A stretch of 64,000 bases of DNA from Russula earlei (GCA_025769875.1 JAGFNK010000002.1:248001-312000); one strand, 5' to 3'; shown: positions 23,862-35,064, numbered from the stretch's first letter. Numbers and translations are program-made. Notes: generated by a model not told the origin, from the sequence alone.

Positions 23862-24718
23862 ATGACCCCACCTGTACTCTCTGCTTCTGCGCCATTGAAA
23901 CTCCCATTATCAAGAGAAGATCTCAACGCCATCAACGCACACTTGATCTCCCTTTCACCGGAAGAGATCTTGCGATGGGCGATCGAACATATTCCCGCTT
24001 TGTATCAGACGACAGCCTTCGGCCTGACGGGTCTCGTTGCAATTGATATGTTATCCAAGTTGACCACATCACCCCCTCCTCTGATCTTTTTGGATACTCT
24101 ATATCATTTCCCGGAGACATACGAACTTGTCGACGTTGTGAAGACTCGTTATGGAGTGCCGGTTATCGTGTACAAACCCGAGGGCTGCGTAACGACGGAA
24201 GAGTTTGAGCGGAAATATGGCGAGCGTTTATGGGAACGTGATGAGGGAGCATACGATTATGCCGTCAAGGTTGGCAAGGAAATCGTTCATTTGATCATCG
24301 CCCTGACAGAAAAGAAATGTTCGTATAGGTGGAGCCCGCAAGGCGTGCGTATTCTGAGCACGGTGTGAAAGCTGTGATCACAGGCCGGCGAGCCTCACAA
24401 GGCGGTGCCCGTACGTCCCTAGAGCCGCTCGAGGTGGATGAGACGGGGCTGTTGAAGCTCAACCCGCTCTTCGCGTGGACCTTTGCTTTCGTGGACTGGT
24501 ACATCAAGAAAAACGAGGTGCCGCACAACAAGCTGTTGGAGCAAGGTTATCGGAGCGTGGGCGACTGGCACAGCACCACGAAGAGTGGAGAGGACGATGC
24601 CGGGGAGCGCGCGGGAAGATGGGCGGGGCGGGAGGACAAAACGGAGTGTGGATTGCACCAGGATTATTTCAAGGCGAAGGCTCAGCAGCGGCCATCACCA
24701 CCTCAGACTTTAGACTAA
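23862..24718 (+). CDS. MET16: Phosphoadenosine phosphosulfate (PAPS) reductase
   Basis: Thioredoxin-dependent enzyme reducing PAPS to sulfite and 3',5'-ADP in cytosolic sulfate assimilation. Two exons, 23862-24269 and 24329-24718, with a 59-base intron. Exon 1 gives ILRWAIEHIPALYQTTAFG, with the nucleotide-binding FGLTGLVAIDML, and FLDTLYHFPETYELVD. After the intron come VEPARRAYSEHGVKAVITGR and RRASQGGARTSLEPLEVDE, the PAPS loop region, then NPLFAWTF and YIKKNEVPHNKLLEQGYRS. KTECGLH near the C-terminus carries the catalytic cysteine of the ECG(L/I)H motif. Length is about 265 residues, normal. The start is only 75 bases after the ArfGAP stop, so the promoter may lie within or overlap that gene's 3' end. 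Confidence 0.92.
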
Positions 24719-24987
24719 CTCGTCCTGCTGGCAATCGCCATTCTCCATCTCCGCCTTCATCTTCTTCCCCAGCATCTCAGTCTCTACCTGCCCACGAGTT
24801 TGTCTAGATCTCCTATAGAATTTCCGAATGCCGTAAATTTCATTAGACAAGTCGTCTCGTTGTCTTTTGGTCGTCATCCAAAATACAACATCTGTCTGTC
24901 CAGACTCCAGTCATAAGCAAAATTCCTCTCACAACATCAAAAGCGTTGACGGCCCATAGGCCTGGTACTTGCTTAACAGCTGTTTTG

Positions 24988-26644
24988 ATGCTCCGCCTCG
25001 TGGCCATGGTGAGTTATGGCGCTGGACTGATGGGCATCCAATAATTCTCAAACGGTCCACAGCCATACACGCGCCTCGGCCGTCCCTATCATGGCTTTGT
25101 GTTGGCAAGATTTAAATACTCCGCCCATCCGCGCAACTCTCGACATAAACAGCCTCCACCTCCACCTCCACCTCCACCCACCCTTCCGGACCACGACGCT
25201 AAAGCCATCCAGGATATCATCGCAGGGCTCCGCTTGATGTCTCTCCTCAAGTACGTCCCATCTCCCAACTCCTCCCCCTTCCTAGGCTAATTCCACGTCT
25301 CTCCTTCCTCCCTTTACCCCAGGCCGGACTTTGGGCCAGGTGGCCTCCCCCCTCTCCCGAAGATCAACTCATCAGAGGTCGAGATGCGCGTCTTCACACA
25401 CCGTAGTTTTGCGGCCCGCCCGACTCACGTTTTTGAGGACTCGCCCGAGGATCCGAGCCCCGACAACGAGCAGTGAGTCCGTTCCCCCCCTCGCCTCAAT
25501 CCATCCCAATCATCGACGATCTTCCCCCCACCGCGCGCCTCGTCTCCTAAAGACTCGAGCACGTCGGCGATCAAGTTCTTGGTCTGATCGTGACCGATCT
25601 CCTGCAGAGCGAGTTCCCTTACTTGCGCGTTGGCCCATCAACGGTACGCATGTCTGTTCCCGCACCGCATTCGGTCCCCTCCGCCTTTCCAACCGCCGGC
25701 GTCTCTGACTCAATCAAAAAATCCCTTTAGAAAATGCGAGCGCTCGTCGTTGGAAATAGCACATTGGCCACCATGTACGCAACAATATTCATTCCCCTTT
25801 GTTTCTCGTCGTGCCGCGTTTCTCTGGGAGCTAGAGCAACTGACACTTTCCCCTCCCCTCGCCAGCGCTGTGCAGTACAAGCTCCCAGAGCGTCTCAGAC
25901 TCCACCGCGCTCAGTCCGTCACTCTCAAGGCGTCTACCCACGTGCAAGGTACGTATGAAAAAACCCTTTTCCAATCATACCCCATGACCCTAACTCGTCT
26001 TCAATTTCTTCCTTAAATCCTCGCTCGCCCCGCCACAAGCCGACGTCTTCGAGGTATCTGTCACCCTCCGCTCTATTTTTATACGCGCGTTCTGAACAGT
26101 GCACCCCTTGACCCCTTGATAGTCGTACGTTGGTGGGCTGTACAAGGATCAAGGATTAGGGGCCGTGAAGGAGTGGCTGGACAAGCTTTTCACGCCCTAC
26201 GTGCGCGAGGCGTATCGCATTGTGCGCGAGCAACACGGCCTGCTCCCGGTCGGCTCCGCGAGCGAGCTGGACGCGGCCATCGCGCGCGCGGCCACTCACG
26301 CGCCTCCGACGCCGCCTCCCGAGTCTCGCGCGGTGCCCGCCCACTCCGCCACGCTGGGTCATCTGGGCCTGTTCAACCAGCGCCTGCAGCAGCACAACAA
26401 GCCCATCGAGTGGATCTTTGACGATACCATCACGGAGAGCAGCAAGTCCACGCCGTTCTGGGCCGCCCGGGCCCTCGTCGACGGTGAATGCTGGGGCGTC
26501 GGTCGCGGCAGCAACAAGAAAGCGGCCAAGAACGAGGCCGCCAAGCAGGGCCTCAGGCGCATGGGTTTCGAAGGGGTACGCGTTTTCGATCCATGCCATC
26601 GGAGTCGGACGCAGCCACTGACACGCGAAACACAGGACTACTAG
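24988..26644 (+). CDS. Ribonuclease III (RNase III domain plus dsRBD)
   Basis: Double-strand-specific endoribonuclease. One RNase III domain reads VEMRVFTHRSFAARP, then NEQ, then LEHVGDQVLGLIVTDLL (signature NExLExxGDxVL), and later ADVFESYVGGLYKDQG. All four acidic metal-binding positions appear kept: Glu and Asp in the signature, Asp and Glu in ADVFES. A C-terminal dsRNA-binding domain follows (FNQRLQQHNKPIEW, CWGVGRGSNKKAAKNEAAKQ) and the protein ends EGDY. The start at 24988 (MLRLVAM) joins through a GTGAGT intron to PYTRLGRPYHGF; a run of nine prolines follows near residue 40. About six introns. Dicer helicase and PAZ domains are absent. It could act in rRNA or snRNA processing like Rnt1; cell location is unknown. 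Confidence 0.83.
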
Positions 26645-26860
26645 CTTGCATCTTCAGACCAGCGCCGGGAGGTCCCAGTGACCTGTCTTGCCCCCGTGTG
26701 GAGACGCAAGCACGTATGTTCTACTGTTGTGACCCCGTATGACTCCCATTGTCGCTACCTATCAGAAACGTTTTTTGTATGAGCGGAATTTAGTAAAATT
26801 ATGACAGCTATTTTTACAGCCATGGAGAGTGAATACATTATGCGCATCGTCTTTTGAGCA

Positions 26861-29800
26861 TCACAGGTTATCATCAATAAAAATACGATCCACACCCGGC
26901 CACGCCTCGATCCCGCCCTGGCTGTACGCCCTTTGCCGCTCTACCCAGTATGCAACATCCTCGTCGATGCGCACTGGGGACCACACCCTCTCGCCAGAGT
27001 CACCGTCCGTCTCCGCATAAAACCACCGCGGGCGATGTGGTGGCAGACGCCCTTCCTCGCGTGCTCTGCGCATGGCCCTTTGATATTCCTCTTGCTCGGT
27101 CTTGAGTGTATTCGCATGCTCATACCGCCCTTGTTCGAAGGCGCGCTGATCCGGGCGCAGGCGACAGTCCGTGGGAGGGAGATAGGGCCTCAGCGTATCC
27201 TCGGGAAGGTTATTCAGCGAGATTGCGAACGGCGTCAAGTTGAACGGCGCCAGGGGCTTTTCGGAGTTACGCCATAGAAGTATAAATTCGGACGTCGCTG
27301 AAGGAGAATTTGGACCGCGAACAGTCTCGTCAGGGTTCAACGTCCCCGAGCCAGTGCCCACCGCTCGCATGATGAGCTGGCTGTTCCACCTTCCCGCAAT
27401 CTCATAGGCAACATTCCCCTGAGCATCTGTGACGAAGCCAGAGATTTCGAATGCATCTTTTCCACGCCATCCTCTTGGCTTGAACGTGAGCACGCATTGA
27501 TCTTTAGTGCGGTGATTGGTGACCTTGCGGGATTATCTCAATATATGGAATGGTTTGATACGTGAGAGGAACATACAATCATATCACCATAATGGTCAAT
27601 CGTCGGAGATCCGAGAATGAAGCCGGAAATGTTCGTGGTGACCTTTTTCCAACTGTAGTGCTCGACAGCCCGTTCATAGTCCATATACTTGTTTTTGTAC
27701 TTTGGATATGTGGGTGCCCACTCAGCACGGAGGAGGACGTCAACATTCGCAACGCCCGTGGGGCGGATCTCGAAAGATTTGCCAGTGAACCTGTTTTGAG
27801 CGTCGACCTGCATGGGAAAGTCATTACAATCACTCAAGGTGGTATTGAATTTTACATTCCTCGCCATAGTAACGCCATCGGGGGCCTTCAGCCCAACATG
27901 CCGATATCGGTGGGTGGTGGCTCACTTGCTCAGACAAATAGCGATACTCTTTGTCTAGCCGAACGAATTCGAACGTTTCGCTCTGGAAAGTCGCGTGTAA
28001 GATGACAGGAGATCCAATAAGAGAAGGCTCACAAGCATGGGGTTGAAAGGCTTTGCGATGCGACCAATCGTCGACGAGTAGTTCGACATAGCAAACGCCG
28101 CAACGAATGCTATACGACGTAGGGGGTCGCGCTCTTCGAAGGCTGCATCAACTGGGAAAGACATGGTCTAGGTCATACCAAGCGAGTAAAGGACAATAAA
28201 GGTTGACTCACGACACTCTGAGAACTCCATGTCTTCTGCCTGGGCCACCTTGTTAGCGTTCTGTTCTCCGCGAGATGGGATGGGGGTCATACCATACGCT
28301 GCAGCATGCTGGTGGGCTCATTAAAAAATACCGGAAAGCTGATCTTCGTCAAATCTTTGCCAATGCTGTGCTTCAGGACGCTCCAGAGACTCGTCGGTGG
28401 TCGATTATCGCTCTTAAGATCGAGTTCCTGACGCAGAACACGGTAACCCACGTATTGGCTCTTGTCGAGGTGCTTAGGAAGGAGAGGTTCAGAGTGTCCC
28501 GCAAGTGCCTCGTGCACGACCAAGTTGGGCAGGGCGTTTGACTCTATTGCGTCAAAGAATTCATCTTCCTCATCCGTGTCAATGGTATCTTCCTCCTCGC
28601 TCGGCCGAGTGATACCCATAATTCCGATATAGGATGACCGCTTCGCGGACATGCGACGGGCAACAGAGGGCGCAGTGGATAAAGCACGAGTAATGGCTAT
28701 CCCTAAATTCGCTGCGGAATCAGGCGAAGACCGTCGTCGATTCGGCAATAGGATCGGGACCGCCGTGTTCGGAGTGGATTCTGGCAGCCCGTGTTCGACC
28801 TCTTCCATTGGAGGGGACAACGGAAGTGCGGATGGTCGCGCCTTGACTGTTCCTATACCCTCCCCGGCGGAACTAGTCGAATCGATGCGAGTTTGTCTTC
28901 GCGAGTGCCTACGGAGCTCGCGCTCTAAAGCCTCGCCCTCTTGTACAACAGATTGCAAGCTCTGTTCCCAGATAGCTTGCCGTCGTTGTTCACGTGCTAG
29001 TCGGGCTCTCCACCAATCATCGCGTTCTTTGGCCATGTACAAGTACTCATTCAACATGCCCTGCACCGTCCCAAGTGAACCCTTGAAAGCCCCATTCAAC
29101 TCGAGAGCACGAGTGACGGTAGTGGAAGGGGAAGACAGGTCCGACAGAATCTGCATTGTGAGTTCAAATTGAGCAGCTGTGGAATTGCCATGTAGTTCAA
29201 AAGAAGATTCATAGGGGGGTGAGTCGGTGTCATAAATGCGATCCGTGCTGTCATTGCCCGATGACGCATCGTGTTGCTCGTCGTTGTCAGGTACCCGTAG
29301 GGATGGATCGCCTCGCATCGAGAATTCGCCGCCTTCGTCGTCTGTGGGCACCTGAGAACTGCTGATCGACTCGGCATCTCTATCGCTCTTGTACACAGAG
29401 AGCGATGAATTGGTGGCCCCTCGACCAGAATTCCGGGATATGGATGACGTATCACTTTCACTGGGCTTGTACGTTTGTCTCGCGTATTCCATTGCTCTGG
29501 ATATAGCTTGCGTCCATCGCAAAGCTTCAACAGGGTGATTGGCCTTTAAATACCATTTTTGCACATTCGTACGTCCTCTCGAAGGCGTAGAATTGACTTC
29601 GAAACGGTACTTTTCGCCACCCACTGGAGGACGCAAAACTGCAGTTTTCATAGAGATGGAACCACGACTTGCGACCTGTTCGTCTTCTCGGTGACGATAA
29701 TCTGATATTTGTCGAGAGATGAACGGATGTCATTGGAGAGGAAACGAGATGCGCACATGAAAGAACACCATCCTTGAGTACAAACCAGCGTGTGCTGTAT

Positions 29801-30912
29801 CCTCGAGCGACATTCGTATACTTATTGAGGTAACCTTTCAGCGTTGGAGGACCCGATACGAGGCCGTCGTTTATGAGTGTGGTATCATTGTTTGCAACTG
29901 CAACAGGATGAAGACAGACGAAGACAGAACGCAGGGTTGCACTTACACTGGCGCAAAAATACGCGGACCTTGTCATCCTTGCCGGCAACGTCTTGCACAG
30001 AGCGACCTTTGCGATCCCGAATGAACACATCGGCGCCAGCACGCACGGCCAACTCGATGAGTCGAAGATCCTTTCGTCTTGTGGCCTCATGAAGTAGAGT
30101 TGTGCCGGAAGCGTCGTCAAGGTATGAGAGGTCAATTAACCTCGCACGAGGGGAGGAGATCACGGCAATAAGTATGTCTGATGGTGGGTCATTGCGTGGA
30201 GAGAGAATGTATGTGCGTAGTAGAGATCTATACGAGGCATTTAGAAGCGATCGAGAGTCTGGAAGGATAGAACGTGAGTAACAGGATCAGGTCGATGTAA
30301 AGACGGGGATGGACATGCCATTGATGGCAGATATGACGTTCTTGCCCCTGGCGACATCTAGACATGTCTTTCCGTTGCTGTCTCGGAGGGTGTCGTCAAT
30401 ATCGGCCTGTTCGAGAAGTAAATTCACGACGTCAGCTCGGCCAAGCGAGGCAGCTAGATGAAGTGCGGTTGTTCCCGAAGCTGGAGGGTGAATAGCATTC
30501 GGTGAGATGGACCTGTGAGATAGCAGAAGCGAAACTGTTTCGACTGCGGAGGAATGAGAAGGGGACGGAGGGAAACGTAAGGACGCACTGGATGCACAAC
30601 GGATGCCAAGGTGAAGCGCCGCCGCGCCAATATCCGTCCCGCCGTCACGAGATGCGGTCTGGGCTTTGCCAAGCCCTGCCAGAAACGGGTGAATGAGGGC
30701 GGGGTCACCTAAGATTGCGTGACGTTTAGATGGGTTGCAGCTGGTAAGAAGAGGGGGGGGGGACTAGTCACCCGTTCGGAGAGCAGAGAGAAGTTTGACT
30801 TGGTAGAGGGGTTCTGAAAGTGGGTTTTGAGGTTTTGAGATGGATGAGAAAGACATGCAGGGATACCTGAGGGTAATCTAGTAGAAGGGGAGTTCGAGAT
30901 GGCGAGAGACAT
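26861..30912 (-). CDS. Oxysterol-binding protein homologue with ankyrin, PH, FFAT and ORD (Osh1/Osh2 type)
   Basis: Lipid-transfer protein at ER contact sites, moving sterol or PI4P. From the start at 30912: ankyrin repeats (GTTALHLAASLGRADVVNLL; GTTLLHEATRRKDLRLIELA), a PH domain at about 29.9-29.5 kb (KGYLNKYTNVARGYSTRWFV to HPVEALRWTQAISRAMEYAR), a long Ser/Asp-rich linker, then EFFDAIE near 28.55-28.57 kb, a textbook FFAT motif that binds ER VAP proteins. The ORD follows: RIAFVAAFAMSNYSSTIGRI, KPFNPML, the signature EQVSHHPPISACW near 27.93-27.90 kb, GKSFEIRPTG and IAGRWNSQL. It ends IFIDDNL. At least eight introns; I estimate roughly 1,050-1,150 residues. Domain order matches Osh1/Osh2. 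Confidence 0.9.
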
Positions 30913-30985
30913 GAAGGTTTCTAGGAACGTGACTGTGATGGCTAATTCAGAGGCTCTCTCTGAGCATCATGATGTCACCCAACCG

Positions 30986-31492
30986 CTAACATCCGATGCT
31001 GTCCACCCCCGGTGCTCCCCACACCACCGTCTTCCCCTTCGGGTCCAGAAGCCCAGGAATCTTTCCATCCAGTGACCCAAGTATGCCCCTCGCCCTCGTA
31101 GTTGTGGTCATGGTGGTGGCTGTGGCTGTGGCTGTGGCTGCGGCTGCACCCGTCGACGCCCCAGGGCCCATGTCCTTCCGCTCCTCCTCCACGATCTTCA
31201 CTCCTGCCCTCGCCATCGCGCGTGCCTCTTCATCCACGTCATCGAAATTATCCTGCTTGACGGCGCTCATCGAGTATAACCACACGCCGACGATGAATGA
31301 CCCAATGGCGAGCCCCGTGAGTGCATTTCTCACCCTGTAGGGCTCCCGCGCGCGCATCAACCCGGCGGACATCTGATACAGCGCTGTAATGAACGCTCTG
31401 GTGAGAAACTAGCTTGAAATAACACGTACGTAGCCACCTGGGCGGTAGCTCCTCGTCGCCGTTTTCTGATCGACATACTGGCTGTCACTCAT
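30986..31492 (-). CDS. COA3: Cytochrome c oxidase assembly factor 3 (COA3)
   Basis: Single-span inner mitochondrial membrane protein that couples Cox1 synthesis to complex IV assembly. Exon 1 (31492 to about 31433) gives MSDSQYVDQKTATRSYRPGG; the second exon starts MSAGLMRAREPYRVRN, the family hallmark, followed by the membrane segment ALTGLAIGSFIVGVWLYSM and the conserved SAVKQDNFDDVDEEARAMAR. The tail is unusual: an Ala/Thr run from a TGGCTG-type microsatellite at about 31108-31140, then GILGSLDGKIPGLLD. Length is about 149 residues, a little long for the family because of the tail. The gene starts about 75 bases downstream of the oxysterol-binding gene's start, so the two are head to tail with little space. 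Confidence 0.88.
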
Positions 31493-32672
31493 GAGATGAA
31501 CACAAATACGCCTGTTTGCGTCGTCGGGACGCGCCACATCCAATCACTCCCGGCCCGGTTCATGCGGAGCGTGAGAAAGAAAGAGCCCAACGTCGTCGTC
31601 AGAAAAACCGTGCCCATGTCATGTCAAACTCAGCATCAACATACACCGTTCTATTTTCATCCAACCCCGCAGTCCGGGACAGGCGTAGGTTATGATTCGA
31701 TACCGTCATATGGTGCGAAAACCCTCGCAGTACTCGCAGCAGAACTCCAGCATGTTCGGGGGAAATATGTTCATCCCTTGACACGCAAGTCAGCAAAGAG
31801 CTTGACTTTCGCTTGTCTTTTCTCTCCCAGTGCGACAGAAAGGACGAGAAGCTGCCCACGGGCTGTTCCAACTCGCAACGTGCACCTCCGCGTACCAACG
31901 AGCATTGAGGTTTGAAGTGACAATGTCGAACGATTCGCGAGTCATTCAAATTTGGAATCTTTCAGTCATCAACTTTCAGTCATCAGGGGATTTTCTTGAC
32001 ATCAGATTGTGCTGGTAGCCAACTCGACAGGGGCCCTTCTCATTGCAGGCATCATTGGGGATAGAATCGACGACAACAGAATTCTGGATCTCATTTGTTC
32101 GGTACACTGCGCAGTACTAGGTTGCCGAAATCAGTTCGAGAACGTGTCGCCAAAACTCCAGGACGCAATGGAACGCACCTTCGACATACACAAGCCACCT
32201 AGACGAGCCATCCTTCACAACGATAAATCAACCAGAGTTCGTTCCATTCCATTCTGCCGTGCTCTGTGGATTCCACGACTTTGTTCAGCGTCTATTGCCC
32301 ATCCAGCTGCCGTCAATTCGCCGGTGAACCCCACGCTCGTAAGGGGAAATGTGGAATGTGATCCTTCTGCAAGCCAAGGTCTCCCGACCTTGGCTTGCAG
32401 GTCAGACCGTGGAAATACGCGATGGAGATCACACCAAATCCGAATCACAGCTGAAAGTAGCACGCAGCCAAACTAGGTGCAGTCGAGAATAAAAATACCC
32501 AGATGGACAGGAGAGAGAATGGGAGTGATGTGGTGATAGATTGCTAGGAATATGCAGGTTGGTAGGGCCAAGAACAAAAATATTAACGAGAGATAATACG
32601 ACAAACTTTTCTACGGCTTGGCTCTTTTTCGCGCAGAAAAAAAGGGCGGTGCCGACACTCCGACCGACCACT
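31493..32672. other. 1.2-kb gene-free interval
   Basis: No supported coding segment. The open frames at 31496-31915 (+), 31599-31949 (-) and 32009-32476 (+) lack domains. It holds two 14-base near-identical copies of CTTTCAGTCATCAA at about 31961-31988 and a perfect hairpin at 32367-32400. It is the upstream flank of COA3 and the 3' flank of HSP10. Confidence 0.5.
32367..32400. repeat. Perfect 15-bp inverted repeat with 4-base loop
   Basis: CTGCAAGCCAAGGTC at 32367-32381 is followed by TCCC and then the exact reverse complement at 32386-32400. No mismatch occurs in the stem. It lies in the gene-free stretch about 270 bases beyond the HSP10 stop. It may be a structured RNA element, a termination hairpin or the scar of a foldback insertion. 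Confidence 0.95.
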
Positions 32673-33210
32673 CTACTCCTCGATCTTAGCCAAAATCTCC
32701 GAATCCTTGAAGAGGAAGTATTCCTATAATTCCACCCACGCCCAGAATAACATTTACACCGTCAGTCCCACATAAGAGAAAGAGGAAGAAGTGAACAAGG
32801 GACACGCACCTCTTCGCCCACTTTGATAGAATTCCCGCCCCAACCGGGCAACAGCACCCTATCGCCCGCCTTGACAGCCGTGGGCACAACGCGTCCCTCC
32901 TTGTCAGGTGCGCCGGGCCCGACGGCGATCACGGTTGCTTCGGGGAGGGGGTTAGACGTCGCGGAAGTCGGGAGGAAGATTCCCGTAGCTGTTTTCTGTG
33001 TACGTTGTTCACCACCATCCATTCGTCCGTTAGCGAGGAAAATAGAGACAAAGGAATGAAACAACATACAGTGTCCGGTTTAAAGCGTTGGACGAGGACA
33101 CGGTCGAGGAGGGGGACAAGGGATCTGATAGACTTGAAGGTAGCTTGGGCGGCCTGTGCAGCAGTGATGGTGAGGGAGAATTCGCATAAAATGGAGAGAG
33201 AGCATACCAT
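32673..33210 (-). CDS. HSP10: 10 kDa mitochondrial chaperonin (HSP10/GroES)
   Basis: Matrix co-chaperonin that caps HSP60. After the start, SIRSLVPLLDRVLVQRFKPD gives the first strands, then after an intron KTATGIFLPTSATSNPL contains the mobile loop that docks on HSP60. EATVIAVGPGAPDKEGRVVP, VKAGDRVLLPGWGGNSIKVG and, after another intron, EYFLFKDSEILAKIEE complete the fold. Length is about 105 residues, normal. The best-fitting model puts only the ATG (33210-33208) in the first coding exon, with a GTATGC donor right after it and splicing to AAQATFKSIRS. The end at 32673 follows the usual IEE terminus. Confidence 0.93.
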
Positions 33211-33503
33211 TATTGAGAGTGGGGCTTAAAAGGGACGTGATGGGAATAAGCCACGTAGTGCGCGCGTTTTTGCCAAAATTTCATTGTTTGTTCGTTCCTC
33301 CCCTGATGACGCGAGACGTTCAAGACGCTCGTGACGAGGAGGGAAATGGGTCTCTCATGCATTTTGTGCGTTTTCGGTTCCTTCCCCCCCCCACTTTTCC
33401 TCTCTCCCCTCTGCTCTCCTTTCATTTGCACAGGTCTGACCATTCAAAAGAAAACAGCTCAAATCTTGGAGAATCGGAATATGATTATGCACTCGTTCAC
33501 GGT

Positions 33504-33963
33504 TTATCGGACAAACTGGACAACGCTGGGACGATATAGCTTAATGCCTCCCCTACGATGTGTGAGAAGTGTCCTCTGTGAGATAGAAGGTTGTCGCCAT
33601 AACATACATAACGCACGTACCTTGACAAGTGAATATGCACTGTAACCAATTCCAAAAAGGCCGAGCGTGAATCCCGTATGGTAGAGCCCTGTCACCTGAG
33701 TTAACATACTCTGTCACCGCAGAAAGGAATAAGTTATGGGGTACCGAGATAGAGACGCGAGCGAGGAAGGCGGTAGTAAATGGGCTTGTGGGAGTGCTGT
33801 AAAGAACTGGTGAAATAATAACAACACAAGACCGAATCAGACGAACCTGATACTCCCTCTGCCTTTCAGGAACCAAGTTCTTCTCTGCAGAATAAGGAGT
33901 AAGTTCCGGCCGAGTCCCGCGTTCGAAGGCGGAAAGCGCACTATATGTGAGGGCGTCGAGCAT
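33504..33963 (-). CDS. Small unrecognised membrane protein
   Basis: Not recognised. The visible product begins MLDALTYSALSAFERGTRPE, followed by PYSAEKNLVPERQREYQ. After an intron of about 140 bases (33848 to 33709) comes a hydrophobic segment, VTGLYHTGFTLGLFGIGYSA, then YSLVK. A 45-base intron leads to RRGGIKLYRPSVVQFVR and stop at 33504. It is about 90 residues with one membrane span and a basic C-terminus. The frame stays open upstream of 33963 with protein-like sequence, so a further 5' exon is likely. One join reaches an ATG at 34096, which would overlap the start of YAF9 on the other strand. Could be a small organelle-membrane protein; no function is claimed. Confidence 0.5.
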
Positions 33964-34094
33964 TGTGTCTAGTCTACGGTGTGGAAAGTCGGCGCTGGCA
34001 CCTCCGGCGAATGGTAAATTTGGAGGGAGCGGCAATTCCCGGGCGACTTGACGGAGATCTCGGACCGACTGACCCGTGAGCCCTAGAGTTGGTC

Positions 34095-35064
34095 ATGTCC
34101 ACAGAGCGCGTTCGGGTCAGGGTATGCGATCCACTTCTGCGCATCGTCCCATCTTACCTGTTGGGTTCTCAATGCCGCCATTCTCTCTTCGTTTTATAGG
34201 GCCTTTCCATCTACCGACCCATCATATATGGGAACACCGCCGTCGTCCTGACCCCCGAAGAACGCGAGGCGCACCCTTCGCGTGAACACACCCATCGTTG
34301 GACAGTCGCAGTGCGAAGCGCTGCATCCGCAGAGGACTCGGATATCGTCGGGGGCGCGGACGACCTTGGCTACTTTATCCGCCGCGTCACGTTCAAGCTT
34401 CACGAAACGTACCCTAATCCTTCCCGGAGTGAGTGACAAGCATCACCTCCCTACGGGCCAGCTTTTTTTTATATACCAGTCACGTCTAGACGTGGACAAA
34501 CCTCCGTTTGAGGTCACGGAAACGGGGTGCGCTCGCAGCCTTTCTCTTTCTCTCAACTTGTTGATCATGCGTGCATGCCTCGACAGATGGGGAGAGTTCG
34601 AGATCCAAATAAGGATCACGTTCATACCCGAGGCCGCAGAGAAGCCCATCATACTGTACCACCACCTCAAGTTGCATCCATGGACAGCATCGGGCGCAGA
34701 TACGGAGGCGCCCCCACCCGCCGAGGTCGCTGTCCAACTCGGTCCCGTCCACTCTTGGCAATACGATGAGATTGTCTTCACCGACCCTTTCCAGCAATTT
34801 CTCAACACGCTCACTGCTCATCCCCCCACGCCCCTGCCCAAAGCCCGTCGCCGGCCCGTCCCGTTCCACACCGCAAATCCCGGGTCCCTCGAGGCGAGCA
34901 AGGGAGGCGTGCCTGAATTTACCGCAGCGATGGAGAAGGACGAGATAAAACGCTTCGAAGATGCAAGGAAAACGGTCGTCGCCGAGCAAGAAAAGTTTCG
35001 CATCAGCCTCGCTGAAAAAGAAAAAGAAATAGAGAGGCTAAGGAAGGAGCTCGGCGACACATGA
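34095..35064 (+). CDS. YAF9: YEATS-domain protein YAF9
   Basis: Shared subunit of the NuA4 histone acetyltransferase and the SWR1 remodeller; its YEATS domain reads acylated histone H3 lysines. A first exon of nine codons (MSTERVRVR) is followed by GLSIYRPIIYGNTAVVLTPE, HTHRWTVAVR and VTFKLHETYPNPSR. After introns come VDKPPFEVTETG and WGEFEIQIRITF, the strand with the Trp-Gly-Glu-Phe hallmark, then ILYHHLKLHPW. A coiled coil of about 45 residues ends the protein (KTVVAEQEKFRISLAEKEKE), as in Yaf9 and human GAS41. About 255 residues after splicing. It is divergent from the small membrane-protein gene and converges on the ATR-type kinase gene with 77 bases between stops. Confidence 0.92.

Noticed and set aside
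32009..32476. Plus-strand open frame of 155 codons covering the hairpin
   Set aside because: No family resemblance, and the perfect inverted repeat inside it argues against ordinary coding.
32676..32700. GATCTTAGCC, like the complement of the U2 snRNA 5' region
   Set aside because: The segment encodes the conserved HSP10 C-terminus (LAKIEE); no other U2 features flank it.
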